Of a stretch of DNA of 25,621 nt, positions 7,868 to 16,583 are shown piece by piece. The stretch is taken from contig JADJNA010000038.1 in NCBI GenBank assembly GCA_016709305.1, positions 1-25,621 on the forward strand. Direction: 5' to 3'. Origin of the DNA: Candidatus Villigracilis saccharophilus (GTDB lineage Bacteria; Chloroflexota; Anaerolineae; Anaerolineales; Villigracilaceae). The notes below the pieces were generated by a model. The model was not told the origin of the DNA. It worked only from the letters and a program-made list of their open reading frames with translations, and ran no database searches. The number at the start of each line of letters is the position of its first letter. The first letter of the stretch is position 1. The position numbers were made by a program, and so were the translations under genes.

Positions 7868-8294
7868 TTAGAACTTATATTGATACGCGTTCGTTTCGCG
7901 TTTTTTAAACCCCATTCTTTGATACAACCTGTTCGCGGCCTCGCGCATTGGATTGCAAGTCAGTGAAATATTGCTGGCGCCTTTTTCACGCGCGACTTCA
8001 ATGGCGTGTTTTTAATGCTTCACCAATGCCCTGTCCACGCGCAGAGTTGTCCACAATGACATCTTCGATGATCGAGCGGATTCCTGTCGGCACGCGGTAG
8101 ACTGTCAACGTAAGCGCACCGATGATCTCGCCGTGGTCACTGCGCGCCACCATCAGCACGGACGATGGATCTCGGACGAGAGCGGTCCAACCGTTAAGAG
8201 AAGGGGGCGGGTTGTTATTGGTCAGTTGAGGGACAAGGCGTTGAAACGCTTCATAAAGCTCATCATTCGACTGAGAGACGAGTTCAATTTGCAT
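7868..8294 (-). CDS. GNAT-family N-acetyltransferase, frame-broken
   Basis: A GCN5-related acetyltransferase that would move an acetyl group from acetyl-CoA to an unknown acceptor. The start MQIELVSQSNDELYEAFQRL reads on to MVARSDHGEIIGALTLTVYR and IRSIIEDVIVDNSARGQGIG, where RGQGIG is the acetyl-CoA pyrophosphate-binding motif A. The frame then breaks at a short T-run (8009-8013 on + strand). One extra base there would give EALKKHAIEVAREKGASNIS, LTCNPMREAANRLYQRMGF and the end YQYKF with stop at 7868-7870, a full-length domain of about 142 residues. The start overlaps the end of the CDP-alcohol transferase gene by 11 bases, so both are cotranscribed. Confidence 0.8.
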
Positions 8295-9012
8295 GGATTT
8301 TGTTCTTTGGGATCACACTTAGGATCAAATAATATCCGACATAAATAAATGAAGCCCAGACCACCCACTGCGGTTGGTTTGGATATTGTAGCAAGCCCCA
8401 AATTCCGATCGCACCGTAAAGATAGGTCAGAACAAGTGTGAGCGTGCGCAAATAACTATTGCGGCTCGGATAAATATATTTAATGGGAATGAAAACCATC
8501 ACATTGAACAACATCAGAAAACCAAAGTTCACCCATTGCGGCAAATTCATCAGGAGCATATAGAGCGCAGCAACATTCCAATAGGATGGAAAGCCCTTGA
8601 AATGATGATCGTCGGTCTTCGCATCGGTCTGTGTGAATTGATATGCAGAAGTGAGCAAAATAGAACTCGCGGCTAGCAAACGCACGCTCTCAGGCAGAAC
8701 ATCCGCTTTGACCAAAAACAAAGCGGGCACCATCACATAATTTAAATAATCAAGAATGTTGTCGAGCAATGCCCCGTCAACGCCGTTGGCATATTTTTTT
8801 ACATCTGCCCAACGCGCCAACATGCCGTCAAAACCATCCACCAGCATGGCAATGATCATATACACGATCATCATTTTCCAATTTTTTTCAAAAATGGACA
8901 GGATCGCGAGCAAACCAAAAACTGCCCCGGTCGCGGTGAATAGATGCACACCCCAGGCGCAGATCACTCGAAAAATATTTGGTTTATTTTCTGAAAGCAT
9001 AGAATTTGTCAT
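8284..9012 (-). CDS. CDP-alcohol phosphatidyltransferase, phosphatidylcholine synthase-like
   Basis: Integral membrane enzyme of the CDP-alcohol phosphatidyltransferase family. The catalytic motif is complete: D59-x2-D62-G63-x2-A66-R67, then G80-x3-D84-x3-D88. WGVHLFTATGAVFGLLAI before it and KTDDHHFKGFPSYWNVAALY in the middle resemble bacterial phosphatidylcholine synthase (Pcs), which joins choline to CDP-diacylglycerol, and 242 residues match Pcs length. About seven hydrophobic helices are visible. AAAGGA stands seven bases before the ATG. The subfamily call rests on recalled motifs, so phosphatidylserine synthase or another CDP-alcohol transferase is not excluded. It forms an operon with the GNAT gene. 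Confidence 0.8.
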   Translation of the reverse strand: MTNSMLSENKPNIFRVICAWGVHLFTATGAVFGLLAILSIFEKNWKMMIVYMIIAMLVDGFDGMLARWADVKKYANGVDGALLDNILDYLNYVMVPALFLVKADVLPESVRLLAASSILLTSAYQFTQTDAKTDDHHFKGFPSYWNVAALYMLLMNLPQWVNFGFLMLFNVMVFIPIKYIYPSRNSYLRTLTLVLTYLYGAIGIWGLLQYPNQPQWVVWASFIYVGYYLILSVIPKNKIHAN

Positions 9013-9048
9013 ATTGATCCTTTGGCGCAGATAGTGATATACAGTGAA

Positions 9049-9097
9049 TTATAAATTAAAGACTTCAGGAAGTTTTCGGAAGGAAAACTTCGAAGTC
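9049..9097 (-). terminator. intrinsic terminator of ileS
   Basis: Read on the minus strand, GAAGTTTTC-CTTCC-GAAAACTTC forms a nine-pair stem flanked by GACTTC/GAAGTC (9061-9097), followed by TTTAATTTATAA. It lies about 30 bases after the ileS stop. TATAAT read on the minus strand at 9053-9048 could also serve as -10 for the next gene (9012). Confidence 0.7.
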
Positions 9098-9129
9098 TGA
9101 TGAGATTTTTACTCTTTCAACTTTGTGAG

Positions 9130-12100
9130 CTACGCTTTTTTAATTCCAACCTTGACCTTCTCGGCTTCAAACTCATCTTCAACTACCGACGAATCTTCAG
9201 GCGGAGTCGTAAAGGATAAATTGGAGGTAAGTGTTTCAGAGGTGATGTACTCCTGATGCGCCTCAATCGCGGACCTCAAACCTGGTGTGGTCTCAACGAA
9301 CATCTCTATACGGTCGGCAACATCCAACTCAGCGGCCTTGCGCAGATCCTGTACACGGCGGACAAATTCACGCGCCAAACCTTCTTGCACAAGTTCGGAG
9401 GTCAGTTCAGTAACGAGTGCGGCGACGTATGCGCCATCTTCTGCGACGGCAAAGCCTGATTTGGCTTGCGCTTTCACTTCCACTTCTTCAGAGATGATCT
9501 GGAAGGTCTCGCCACCAGCGGTTACCTCGAGCGCTTTGCCAGCCATGAATGTGGAAGCGACTTCTTCCGCATTCATCGAAGAATCGCCTTTTGGATGGCG
9601 GGAATTTATTGCCATATTTCTGTCCAAGTTGTTTCGAGAAAGGTTTGATCGTATGCGAGACAGCCTCTGTTGCAGAATCAAGCAGACGCACTTCTTTGAC
9701 ATTCAATTCATCTGAAACGATGTCCACGTTGTTCATCAACGCCTTACGCTCAGTTGCAGTCCCAACGGAGAATGCGGCAGCAGCGAGTGGCTGGCGCACT
9801 TTTCGATTCGCCTTCTGACGCGCAGAGTGACCGAGGGAAACGAGTTTCATCACGAGGTTCATATCGCGGTTGAGCGACTCGTCAATGAACTCGTCCATCG
9901 CCACAGGCCAATCCGCAAGATGAACTGATTCAGGCGCGGTCTCATCCACAGAGCGGACAAGGTTCTGATACAGCTCTTCCGCGAGGAAAGGCATGGCAGG
10001 CGCGAGCAGTTTCGCAAGCGTAGTCAACGCGGTATAAAGTGTCGAATAAGCTGCCTGCTTATCTGCTCCAGAGTCGTTCTTCCAGAAGCGGCGGCGTGAA
10101 CGGCGCACATACCATGTGGAAAGTCTTTCCACAAAAGCTTCGATGGGACGGGTGGCATTCAAGACATCATACGTCTCATATGCCTGAGTCACGTCACGCA
10201 CAAGCACATTCAATTCAGAGAGCAGCCAGCGGTCAAGATCATTTGTCGGCGCGGTGACAGTCAACGCCTGTGGCTTATCGAGGTTGGCGTATGTCACAAA
10301 GAATGAATATACATTCCAAAGCGTCAGCGTAAAACTGCGGATGACATCACCAACCAAATCGGAAGAGAAGCGGCGTTCCTGCCCCGGGGGTGAGGCTGTG
10401 TACAAATACCAGCGTAAGGCATCCGCGCCATGCGCATTCAGGACATCCCAGGGCTGGACGATATTCCCCAGCGACTTGGACATCTTACGTCCTTCGGCAT
10501 CCTGAATATGGCCAAGACAGATCACATTCTTGAAAGAGACTTCATCATTTAGCAAGGTACTGATGGCATGCAGTGAATAGAACCAACCGCGCGTCTGGTC
10601 CACGGCTTCACAGATGTAGTCCGCAGGATATTGACTTTCAAACTTGTCTTTGTTCTCAAATGGATAATGCCATTGCGCGATCGGCATGGAGCCCGAGTCA
10701 AACCAGACGTCAATCAGGTCAGGGACGCGCGTCATCTGACCGCCGCAGTCTGAACAAACCCAATAGACTTCGTCCACATACGGGCGGTGCAGATCCAGTT
10801 CACTTAGATCCCGGCCGGCTTTCTCAGACAGTTCGGCCACCGAACCGACACACTCCCTATGTTTGCATTCCAGACATTCCCAAACAGGAAGCGGCGTGCC
10901 CCAATACCGCTCACGTGAAAGCGACCAGTCAATGTTGTTCTCAAGCCAGTTGCCAAAACGTCCACTCTTGATGTGATCGGGAACCCAATTGATGGTGTTG
11001 TTTAATTCAACCAGGCGGTCACGATGCGCGCTGGTACGGATGAACCACGAGTCGCGCGCATAATATAAAAGCGGGGTATGACAGCGCCAGCAGAACGGAT
11101 ACGTGTGCGTGTATTTCTCGGTGCGGAATAAAAGTCCGCGCGTTTCCAGATCCTTGATGATGAGCGGGTCAGCGTCCTTGACAAAGACTCCGCGCCAGGG
11201 AGTGACTTCAGGAATGAATGTACCGTCAGGAAGCACAGTCAGCAACACAGGCAGGTCATTCTCCTTTGCCAATTGCATGTCTTCCTGGCCGAAGGCGGGA
11301 GCGATATGCACCAGACCAGAGCCATCATCAGTGGTCACGAAATCACCGAGCGCGACAAAATGCGCAGCTTTGTCAGGAGGCAGGAAAGTGAAGAGCGGCT
11401 GGTATTTCACGCCTTTCAATTTCTTGCCTTTGAAAGTTTCAAGACCTTTACTTCTTCATCTTTGAATAGTTTCTCAACCAGAGATTTGGCTAGGATGAGT
11501 TTTTCTTTTTGTGCCGTCATTATCGCGCTCAATGGTGACATAATCCACGTTGGGAGCGGCTGCAACAGCCACATTACCCGGCAATGTCCACGGCGTAGTT
11601 GTCCACACCAACAATGAGGTGTCAGGCTTATCCACAAGCGGCATGCGGACAAAAACCGAAGGGTCAGAAACTTCTTCGTACCCGAGAGCAACTTCATGGT
11701 CAGAGAGAGGCGTGCCGCAGCGCGGACAATACGGGACAACTTTATATCCCTTGAAAAGCAGGTCCTTATCCCAAAAATTTTTCAGGATCCACCAGACCGA
11801 TTCCATGTATTCGTTTTCGTAGGTCACATACGCAGTTTCAAGATCAACCCAAAAGGCGATGCGATCAGTTAATCGCTCCCAGTCTTGGATATAGGTAAAG
11901 ACAGATTTTTTACAAAGCGCGTTAAATTTATCGATGCCGTATTCTTCGATCTGCTGTTTGTTGTTGAAGCCAAGCTGTTTTTCGACTTCGATCTCAACCG
12001 GCAAGCCATGCGTATCCCAGCCGCCACGGCGCGAGACATGATAGCCGCGCATGATCTTGTAACGCGGAAACATATCCTTGAACGCGCGCGCCAACACATG

Positions 12101-12274
12101 ATGAACCCCCGGGCGTCCATTCGCAGTTGGGGGACCTTCGTAAAATACATACTCAGGTTTTCCTTGGCGCTGCTCAATGGTCTTCTTGAAGATGTCCCGT
12201 TTGTTCCACAATTTCAGGATATTCTCCTCCATCGAAGAAACGTCAAGTTTTGGTGATACTGATCTGAATGTCAT
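9130..12274 (-). CDS. ileS: isoleucyl-tRNA synthetase, type 2, frame-broken
   Basis: Charges tRNA-Ile in the cytoplasm; class I synthetase, and the sequence resembles the type-2 IleRS of Thermus and mycobacteria. The first part (12274 to about 11510) has FYEGPPTANGRPGVHHVLAR with the HIGH-like HHVL, GGWDTHGLPVEIEVEKQLG, and WTTTPWTLPGNVAV of the editing domain. The middle part (about 11419-9610) contains CLGHIQDAEGRKMSKSLGN with KMSKS, and WYVRRSRRRFWK in the anticodon-binding region. The last part is MNAEEVASTFMAGKALEVT to VGIKKA. Breaks lie near 11505 (T-rich run), 11437 (T-run) and twice within about 9580-9610. Correcting these gives about 1045 residues, normal length. GGAGG precedes the ATG. 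A T-box leader and promoter lie upstream. An essential gene in this state points to sequence error. Confidence 0.93.
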
Positions 12275-12328
12275 TCATGCCTCCAACATTTTTGTAATTG
12301 CCAAAGAACACAGCAATCTAATTCTTAA

Positions 12329-12361
12329 ATAAAAACTCTCGCCTCAAAACAGAGACGAGAG
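12329..12361 (-). terminator. regulated terminator of the T-box leader
   Basis: On the minus strand CTCTCGTCTC (12361-12352) pairs with GAGGCGAGAG (12345-12336) with a short loop, followed by TTTTTATTT's first bases. It competes with the antiterminator formed by the T-box sequence. Confidence 0.88.
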
Positions 12362-12600
12362 CCATGCTCACGCGGTACCACTCTGATTCCCGTCATTCGA
12401 CAGGCACTCAACCAAAGACCATCATCTTTGTTCCCATATAACGCCGGGCAAACGGCTCACCTACTTCTAATGATCTCTCATTAATTTCAGTTCACAGCTC
12501 CGAGATGATTTTCAATCCGCCTGGTTGATCTGCCTCACACCATATACAGACTCGCTGACGCAACCGCCACAGATTTACTCGTTCTCATCAATGCTTTTGA
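12329..12600 (-). promoter_or_regulatory. T-box leader, isoleucine type
   Basis: Tandem parts of a T-box riboswitch are seen on the minus strand upstream of ileS. Stem I begins about 12590 with GATGAGAACGAGTAAATC. The 3' side of the specifier loop reads GAAAATCATC at 12513-12504, giving AUC (Ile) as specifier, and GGAGCTG closes stem I. The T-box sequence AGAGTGGTACCGCG is at 12384-12371, a near-perfect match to the AGGGTGGNACCGCG consensus. A terminator follows at 12361-12331. Uncharged tRNA-Ile is expected to pair with the specifier and the T-box bulge and form the antiterminator, allowing ileS transcription during isoleucine shortage. The ileS ATG is about 55 bases downstream. Confidence 0.93.
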
Positions 12601-12607
12601 TTTACAG

Positions 12608-12636
12608 ATTATACTCAGGTAAAAGACAAACGACAA
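12608..12636 (-). promoter_or_regulatory. sigma70-type promoter of the T-box-ileS transcript
   Basis: Minus strand TTGTCG (12636-12631), 17-base spacer, TATAAT (12613-12608). Start of transcription would be near 12601, directly before stem I. It is back to back with the S1-gene promoter. Confidence 0.7.
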
Positions 12637-12674
12637 GACATTAACCATTCTTCTTTTTAATATCAAAATTCACA

Positions 12675-12703
12675 TTGACGGTTTATTGTCAGACAGGTAT
12701 AAT
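12675..12703 (+). promoter_or_regulatory. sigma70-type promoter of the S1-domain gene
   Basis: TTGACG (12675-12680), 17-base spacer, TATAAT (12698-12703). This is one of the best matches in the window. The gene starts at 12742 with TAGGAG as ribosome-binding site. Confidence 0.8.
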
Positions 12704-12741
12704 CTTTTTTCGGCATTATTTCAACTAGTAGGAGTATAACT

Positions 12742-13533
12742 ATGACAACACCCGACAGCGCACCAGCCGTTGCGCTTGAACCAAAAACCAAATTAAGCGG
12801 CAAAATTTTGAAGACAACACTCGCGGGGGCGCTTGTGGACATCGGACAAAGTGTTCCCGGTGTAATCCACATTTCACAACTCCAACAAGACGCAGTCAAC
12901 AAAGTGGAAGATATTGTGAAGGAAGGCCAAACAGTCGACGTTTGGGTACGCCGCGTCAAGAAGGATCGCATTGAATTGACCATGATCGAACCGCTCGGTT
13001 TCGAGTGGAAAGAGATCGTCCCCGACATGATCGTGAAGGGCAAGGTCGTTCGCATCGAAACCTATGGCGCGTTTGTTGATTTCGGCGCAGAACGTCCCGG
13101 CTTGATCCATGTCAGTGAACTCACCCGCGGATACGTCAAGACCGCCGGAGAAGTGGTGAAGGAAGGCGAAGAGATCGAAGCGAAAGTTTTGGATGTCGAT
13201 CGCCGCAAACGCCAGATCCGCTTGAGCATGAAGGCTCTTCAACCCGAGGTTGTGGAAGAAGTTAAACCTGAACGCGAAGAACGAAAACGAACACCCGGCA
13301 GCGGTGCGGATAAACGCAAGCCCAAGGGTAAGAAGCAGGAAGAAGTATATGAAATGGAAGTCGAAGCGCCCACCGAGCCTCAGTACACTGCGATGCAGAT
13401 GGCATGGCAGGCAGCACTTGAACGCTCCAAAGGCCGCGGCAAGGTTCGACCAAAATCATATAAATCCGCAACTGAAGAACAGGAAAAACTGTTCAACCGT
13501 ACACTTGAAAAAAGAGTTCCAAGCGGAAATTAA
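12742..13533 (+). CDS. S1 RNA-binding domain protein (two S1 domains)
   Basis: Cytosolic RNA-binding protein of 263 residues related to ribosomal protein S1 repeats. S1 domain 1 covers about residues 17-84 (LSGKILKTTLAGALVDIG, GVIHISQL) and domain 2 about 91-165 (VKGKVVRIETYGAFVDFG, GLIHVSELTRGYV, RKRQIRLSMKAL). The tail from about 168 is highly charged and disordered-looking (KPEREERKRTPGSGADKRKP), then a short helix AMQMAWQAALERSK. Possible roles are translation initiation on weak-SD or leaderless mRNA, or RNA turnover; the sequence does not decide. The start has TAGGAG eight bases upstream and a strong promoter. The stop TAA (13531-13533) touches the 3' end of the group II intron, which has moved the probable terminator about 1.9 kb away. 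Confidence 0.88.
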   Translation: MTTPDSAPAVALEPKTKLSGKILKTTLAGALVDIGQSVPGVIHISQLQQDAVNKVEDIVKEGQTVDVWVRRVKKDRIELTMIEPLGFEWKEIVPDMIVKGKVVRIETYGAFVDFGAERPGLIHVSELTRGYVKTAGEVVKEGEEIEAKVLDVDRRKRQIRLSMKALQPEVVEEVKPEREERKRTPGSGADKRKPKGKKQEEVYEMEVEAPTEPQYTAMQMAWQAALERSKGRGKVRPKSYKSATEEQEKLFNRTLEKRVPSGN

Positions 13534-13540
13534 ATCAGTA

Positions 13541-13602
13541 GGAGCGGCGATTAACCAGCCCTCTCCTCGCACCGGACATGCGGGTCCGCATCCGGCGGTT
13601 CA
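13541..13602 (-). ncRNA. group II intron domains V and VI
   Basis: On the minus strand, CCGCCGGATGCGG pairs with CCGCATGTCCGG, leaving a two-base bulge (TG) as in domain V. The catalytic triad position reads CGC (13597-13595), as in class C introns. Domain VI follows with GGAG (13567-13564) opposite CTCC (13544-13541) and GGC/GCC inner pairs around TTAA, whose bulged A is the likely branch point. Pairing was judged by eye. Confidence 0.8.
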
Positions 13603-15045
13603 AAAAGAATAACGTACTTTGTTGTATCGTTCCAACATGCTTTCAAGCCCTAGGTTGCGCCAATACGCGTTGCTTAGGGCTTCATGTATCACTGGGCTGT
13701 GCGACATTCGCCAGGGACTTGTACCAACTGCTCCAAGTGCCGCTTTTCCTTTTGGCACTCCAAGCTTCACAATTTCCCGATAGCGCGTCGCCCCTTTCTT
13801 CCAGCGTTTCCACTGCATCTGTCTCAGTCTCCGTCTAATCCATTTGTCCAGTCCCTGATAAACACTCGGCGTTCTTGCCAATCGGTAGTATCCCATCCAG
13901 CCAATCAGATATTGATTGATTTGACCGATGAGTTCTTCCATCTCGCCTGAGCGCGTTCGCTTCGTCAGGTGGCGTATCTTCTCCGCAAAGCGTTCCTTCG
14001 TCCGGTTCGCTATTCGAATAAATACTTCTCCCTTCCGTCTCCAGAAACTGAATCCTAGAAATTTCGCCCGTGTCGCTCGTTCGACCTTGCTCTTCTTCGG
14101 GTTCACCTTCAACTTCAACTTCTTCTCCAGATACCGCTTCACACTTTCCAGTACCCGTTCTCCAGCTGTCTGCGTCTTCACGTAGATGTTGCAATCGTCC
14201 GCATATCTCACAAACCTGTGTCCTCGATCTTCCAACTCCCTGTCCAGATCATTCAGCATGACATTCGAAAGTAATGGCGATAACGGGCCACCTTGAGGTG
14301 TCCCTTCTTCTGTCTCCATCACCACTCCGTTCACCATCACGCCACTATTCAGGTAGGCTCGGATGAGCTTCAGTACTCGCTTGTCTTTTACCTCGCGCGC
14401 CACTCTTGCCACACTTGCACCGCACTGCGTTTGGTGCAGTGCAGGTGTCAGCATGTCGTGATTAACTCGGTCGAAAAATTTCTCCAAGTCTATGTCCACG
14501 ACCCAGTCGTAGCCTTCTCGGATGTACTCCTGACTTTGCTCTACGGCTTGATGCGCGCTTCGCGGTCGAAACCCGTAGCTGTGCGTTGAAAAGATTTCTT
14601 CGAACATCGGACTTAGCACTTGCGCGATTGCTTGCTGGATCATCCGGTCTATCACTGTCGGTATGCCCAGTTGCCTCACTCCGCCATCCGGTTTCGGTAT
14701 TTCTACCCGCCGAACAGGGCTTGGCCGATACTTCCCACTTTCAAGAGTCTCGCGCACTTCTTGCCAGTGCGCCTTCAAGTAGTCGCGCAGGTCTTCCACT
14801 TTCATTCCATCTATTCCTGCCGCTCCTTTATTGCTCTCTACTCGCTTCAACGCGGTCTGCATGTTCTCCCTCTCGAACACCGCTTCCCACGTCCTTACGT
14901 CGGATTTTCCATTGTCTCGTGTTGGGAACGGCTCGGCGCTCTGTTCAAGTCCCGCAGGCTTCACCTGCTTCGCTTGCCCATCAGTCTCCCTATCTGAGAG
15001 TTTCTGCCTTCCTTGTTCATTCCACAAACTGCTCACTGTACTCAT
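13600..15045 (-). CDS. ltrA: group II intron reverse transcriptase/maturase
   Basis: Multifunctional intron-encoded protein: reverse transcription for retrohoming and maturase help for splicing. Of 481 residues, about 50 N-terminal ones are low in recognisable motifs. RT blocks follow: GIDGMKVEDLRDYL (78-91), PKPDGGVRQLGIPTVIDRM (118-136), YGFRPRSAHQA, DIDLEKFFDRVNHD (184-197), GTPQGGPLSPLLSN (248-261) and the catalytic YADD (281-284). Domain X (maturase) shows LIGQINQYLIGWMGYYRLA (372-390). No HNH/En domain is present, as usual in class C, which use single-stranded or fork targets. ATG at 15045 directly abuts the purine-rich GAGAGG; GTG at 15036 has better spacing and could be the true start. 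The TGA stop (13602-13600) overlaps the first bases of domain V. Confidence 0.95.
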   Translation of the reverse strand: MSTVSSLWNEQGRQKLSDRETDGQAKQVKPAGLEQSAEPFPTRDNGKSDVRTWEAVFERENMQTALKRVESNKGAAGIDGMKVEDLRDYLKAHWQEVRETLESGKYRPSPVRRVEIPKPDGGVRQLGIPTVIDRMIQQAIAQVLSPMFEEIFSTHSYGFRPRSAHQAVEQSQEYIREGYDWVVDIDLEKFFDRVNHDMLTPALHQTQCGASVARVAREVKDKRVLKLIRAYLNSGVMVNGVVMETEEGTPQGGPLSPLLSNVMLNDLDRELEDRGHRFVRYADDCNIYVKTQTAGERVLESVKRYLEKKLKLKVNPKKSKVERATRAKFLGFSFWRRKGEVFIRIANRTKERFAEKIRHLTKRTRSGEMEELIGQINQYLIGWMGYYRLARTPSVYQGLDKWIRRRLRQMQWKRWKKGATRYREIVKLGVPKGKAALGAVGTSPWRMSHSPVIHEALSNAYWRNLGLESMLERYNKVRYSF

Positions 15046-15436
15046 CCTCTCTTTGTTCAGCCCTTCCTGAAAAAAATATTTCTTATTCCAGTACTATGGC
15101 TTCTGCTGACTCCTGTCATCTCAATCTGCTTTCACAAGCAGGGTTGCTTTTCAGCTTGATGTCAGGTCTCCCCAGGTAAGAACGTTGGCTTTCCCTGCAC
15201 CCTTGTCGCATTTACTCCCCAAGCCCTTGATCGCTTTGGGCTTCGCTGCTTGTTGCCAACTCGCCCGACTTGGATAGCCTCATATGCGCTTCGTGTTCCT
15301 CAAGTCGCAGGTTTGCTTCCAGCTTCCTTCAGACCTCACCTCGCGGTGACGCCCTTGCCTTCCGCTGACAGTTGGTGCAATCAACCTCTGTATAGGACTT
15401 TCACCCGTTAGCCAACGCCCATGCTGGGCGCACAAC

Positions 15437-15470
15437 AAAAAAAGAGCGGGTCTCGAACCCGCTCTTTTTT
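15437..15470. terminator. bidirectional terminator of prfB, target of the intron
   Basis: GAGCGGGT (15444-15451), a five-base loop and ACCCGCTC (15457-15464) form a perfect eight-pair stem. Seven A's precede it and six T's follow, so it ends transcription on both strands. It is 15 bases after the prfB stop. The intron 5' end is at 15433, just past its minus-strand T-run. Confidence 0.92.
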
Positions 15471-15484
15471 GTTATCCACTTTCA

Positions 15485-16574
15485 CTATTTGTTGAATTCA
15501 CTCTTCAAATACGCTTCCATAAATCCATTTAAATTACCGTCAAGTACAGACTGCGCATTACCGACTTCAAACTCTGTGCGATGATCCTTCACCATTTGAT
15601 ACGGATGCAAAACATACGAACGGATCTGACTGCCCCATTCGGCCTTTGTATATTCGCCGCGCAAGATCGCCCGTTCTTCATCCCGCTCGGCGGAGCGTAA
15701 TTCCAACAAACGCGCGCGCAAGATCTTCATGGCAAATTCGCGGTTCTGTGACTGCGATCTTTCATTCTGACAAGTTACAACGATCCCAGTCGGGAGATGT
15801 GTCAGACGTACGGCCGTTGCATTCTTCTGAACATTCTGCCCACCCGCGCCGGAAGAACGGAATACGTCCAGCTTTATATCACCCGGATTAATATCAACAT
15901 CCGCCTCCTCCATGGAAACCTGCGGAAGAACTTCGATCAGAGCAAATGAGGTATGCCTGCGATGGGCGGCATCAAACGGGGAGAGACGTACCAGGCGGTG
16001 AACACCTTTTTCGGAACGTAAATATCCAAAGGAATATTGACCACCAATCGCGATCGTGACGCTTTTGGTCCCTGCTTCTTCACCTGGTGAAAAATCCAAA
16101 ATATCGGCTGTAAATCCCTGATCTTCAGCCCAGCGCAGGTACATGCGCTGAAGCATCGCCGCCCAGTCCTGGGAATCGGTTCCGCCTGCGCCGGCGTGAA
16201 TGGCAAGAATTGCATCATCGTGATCGTACGAACCCGAGAGCATTGTCGTGAAGGAACGCTTCTCAAGTTCAGTTTCAACTTTCACAAGCTCGCCTTCCAA
16301 CTCTTTGCGCAAAGACTCATCGTCCAGTTGCGCCAAGTCGGTCAGATCATGAAGCTGCTGCTTTAAAGAATTCCAGGATGTTACTTCGTTACGCAAACTG
16401 GAAAGTGATTTCATCACCCGCTGTGCGTTCGTCGAGTCCGCCCAAAAATCAGGATGTTCGGTGTCTTTTTCCAGCTGCGATAATTGAATTTCCTTGCCGA
16501 CCAAGTCAAAGACGCACCATTAATTGCTGAGTCAGGTCATTCGCGGCCTGCAAACGGTTTAACAAATCTTGCAT
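15485..16574 (-). CDS. prfB: peptide chain release factor 2, with programmed +1 frameshift
   Basis: RF2 recognises UGA/UAA stop codons and triggers peptide release on the ribosome. Translation starts at ATG 16574 (AGGAG at 16585-16581) and reads 22 codons, MQDLLNRLQAAN to LMVRL, to an in-frame TGA at 16508-16506. A +1 shift at CTT-TGA-C enters the main frame (GAC at 16507) and gives about 362 residues, the usual RF2 length. The stop-recognition motif SPF is at about 198-200 and the catalytic GGQ at about 244-246 (SSGAGGQNVQKNA). The shift site is the canonical autoregulatory one: scarce RF2 slows UGA decoding and favours shifting. The ATG is 10 bases after the ftsY stop, so ftsY and prfB are one operon. 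A terminator follows. Confidence 0.95.
16505..16520 (-). promoter_or_regulatory. RF2 programmed +1 frameshift site
   Basis: Minus strand ATGGTGCGTCTTTGAC: slippery CTT (16511-16509), stop TGA (16508-16506) and C (16505). GGTG, three bases before CTT, sits where E. coli has the AGGGGG stimulator and may act as a weak internal Shine-Dalgarno. Frames before and after the site fit RF2 exactly. Confidence 0.93.
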
Positions 16575-16583
16575 AACAAACTC

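Larger units (their letters stand above)
13534..15433 (-). mobile_element. group II intron, bacterial class C, complete
   Basis: A retroelement of about 1.9 kb on the minus strand. The 5' end GTGCGCCCAGCATGGGCG starts at 15433 and matches the GUGYG intron start. GGGTGAAAGTCC follows in domain I, and CAGGAGTCAGCAGAAGCC stands before the ORF. The maturase ORF fills 15045-13600. Domain V (about 13602-13570) and domain VI with a TTAA around its branch region (about 13566-13541) end the element at about 13534. The 5' end sits four bases after the T-run of the prfB terminator and in prfB's orientation, the typical target of class C introns. The 3' end is placed within 13534-13540 by alignment to the expected DVI, not proven. 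All parts look intact, so it may be active. Confidence 0.9.

Noticed and set aside
9287..9715. Plus-strand open frame of 142 codons
   Set aside because: Antisense shadow of the ileS end; low-complexity Ser/Ala translation.
14586..15179. Long open frame (197 codons) on the plus strand
   Set aside because: It lies antisense to the reverse transcriptase gene and intron RNA; its translation is Ser/Leu/Pro-rich without motifs, while the minus strand has clear RT blocks.
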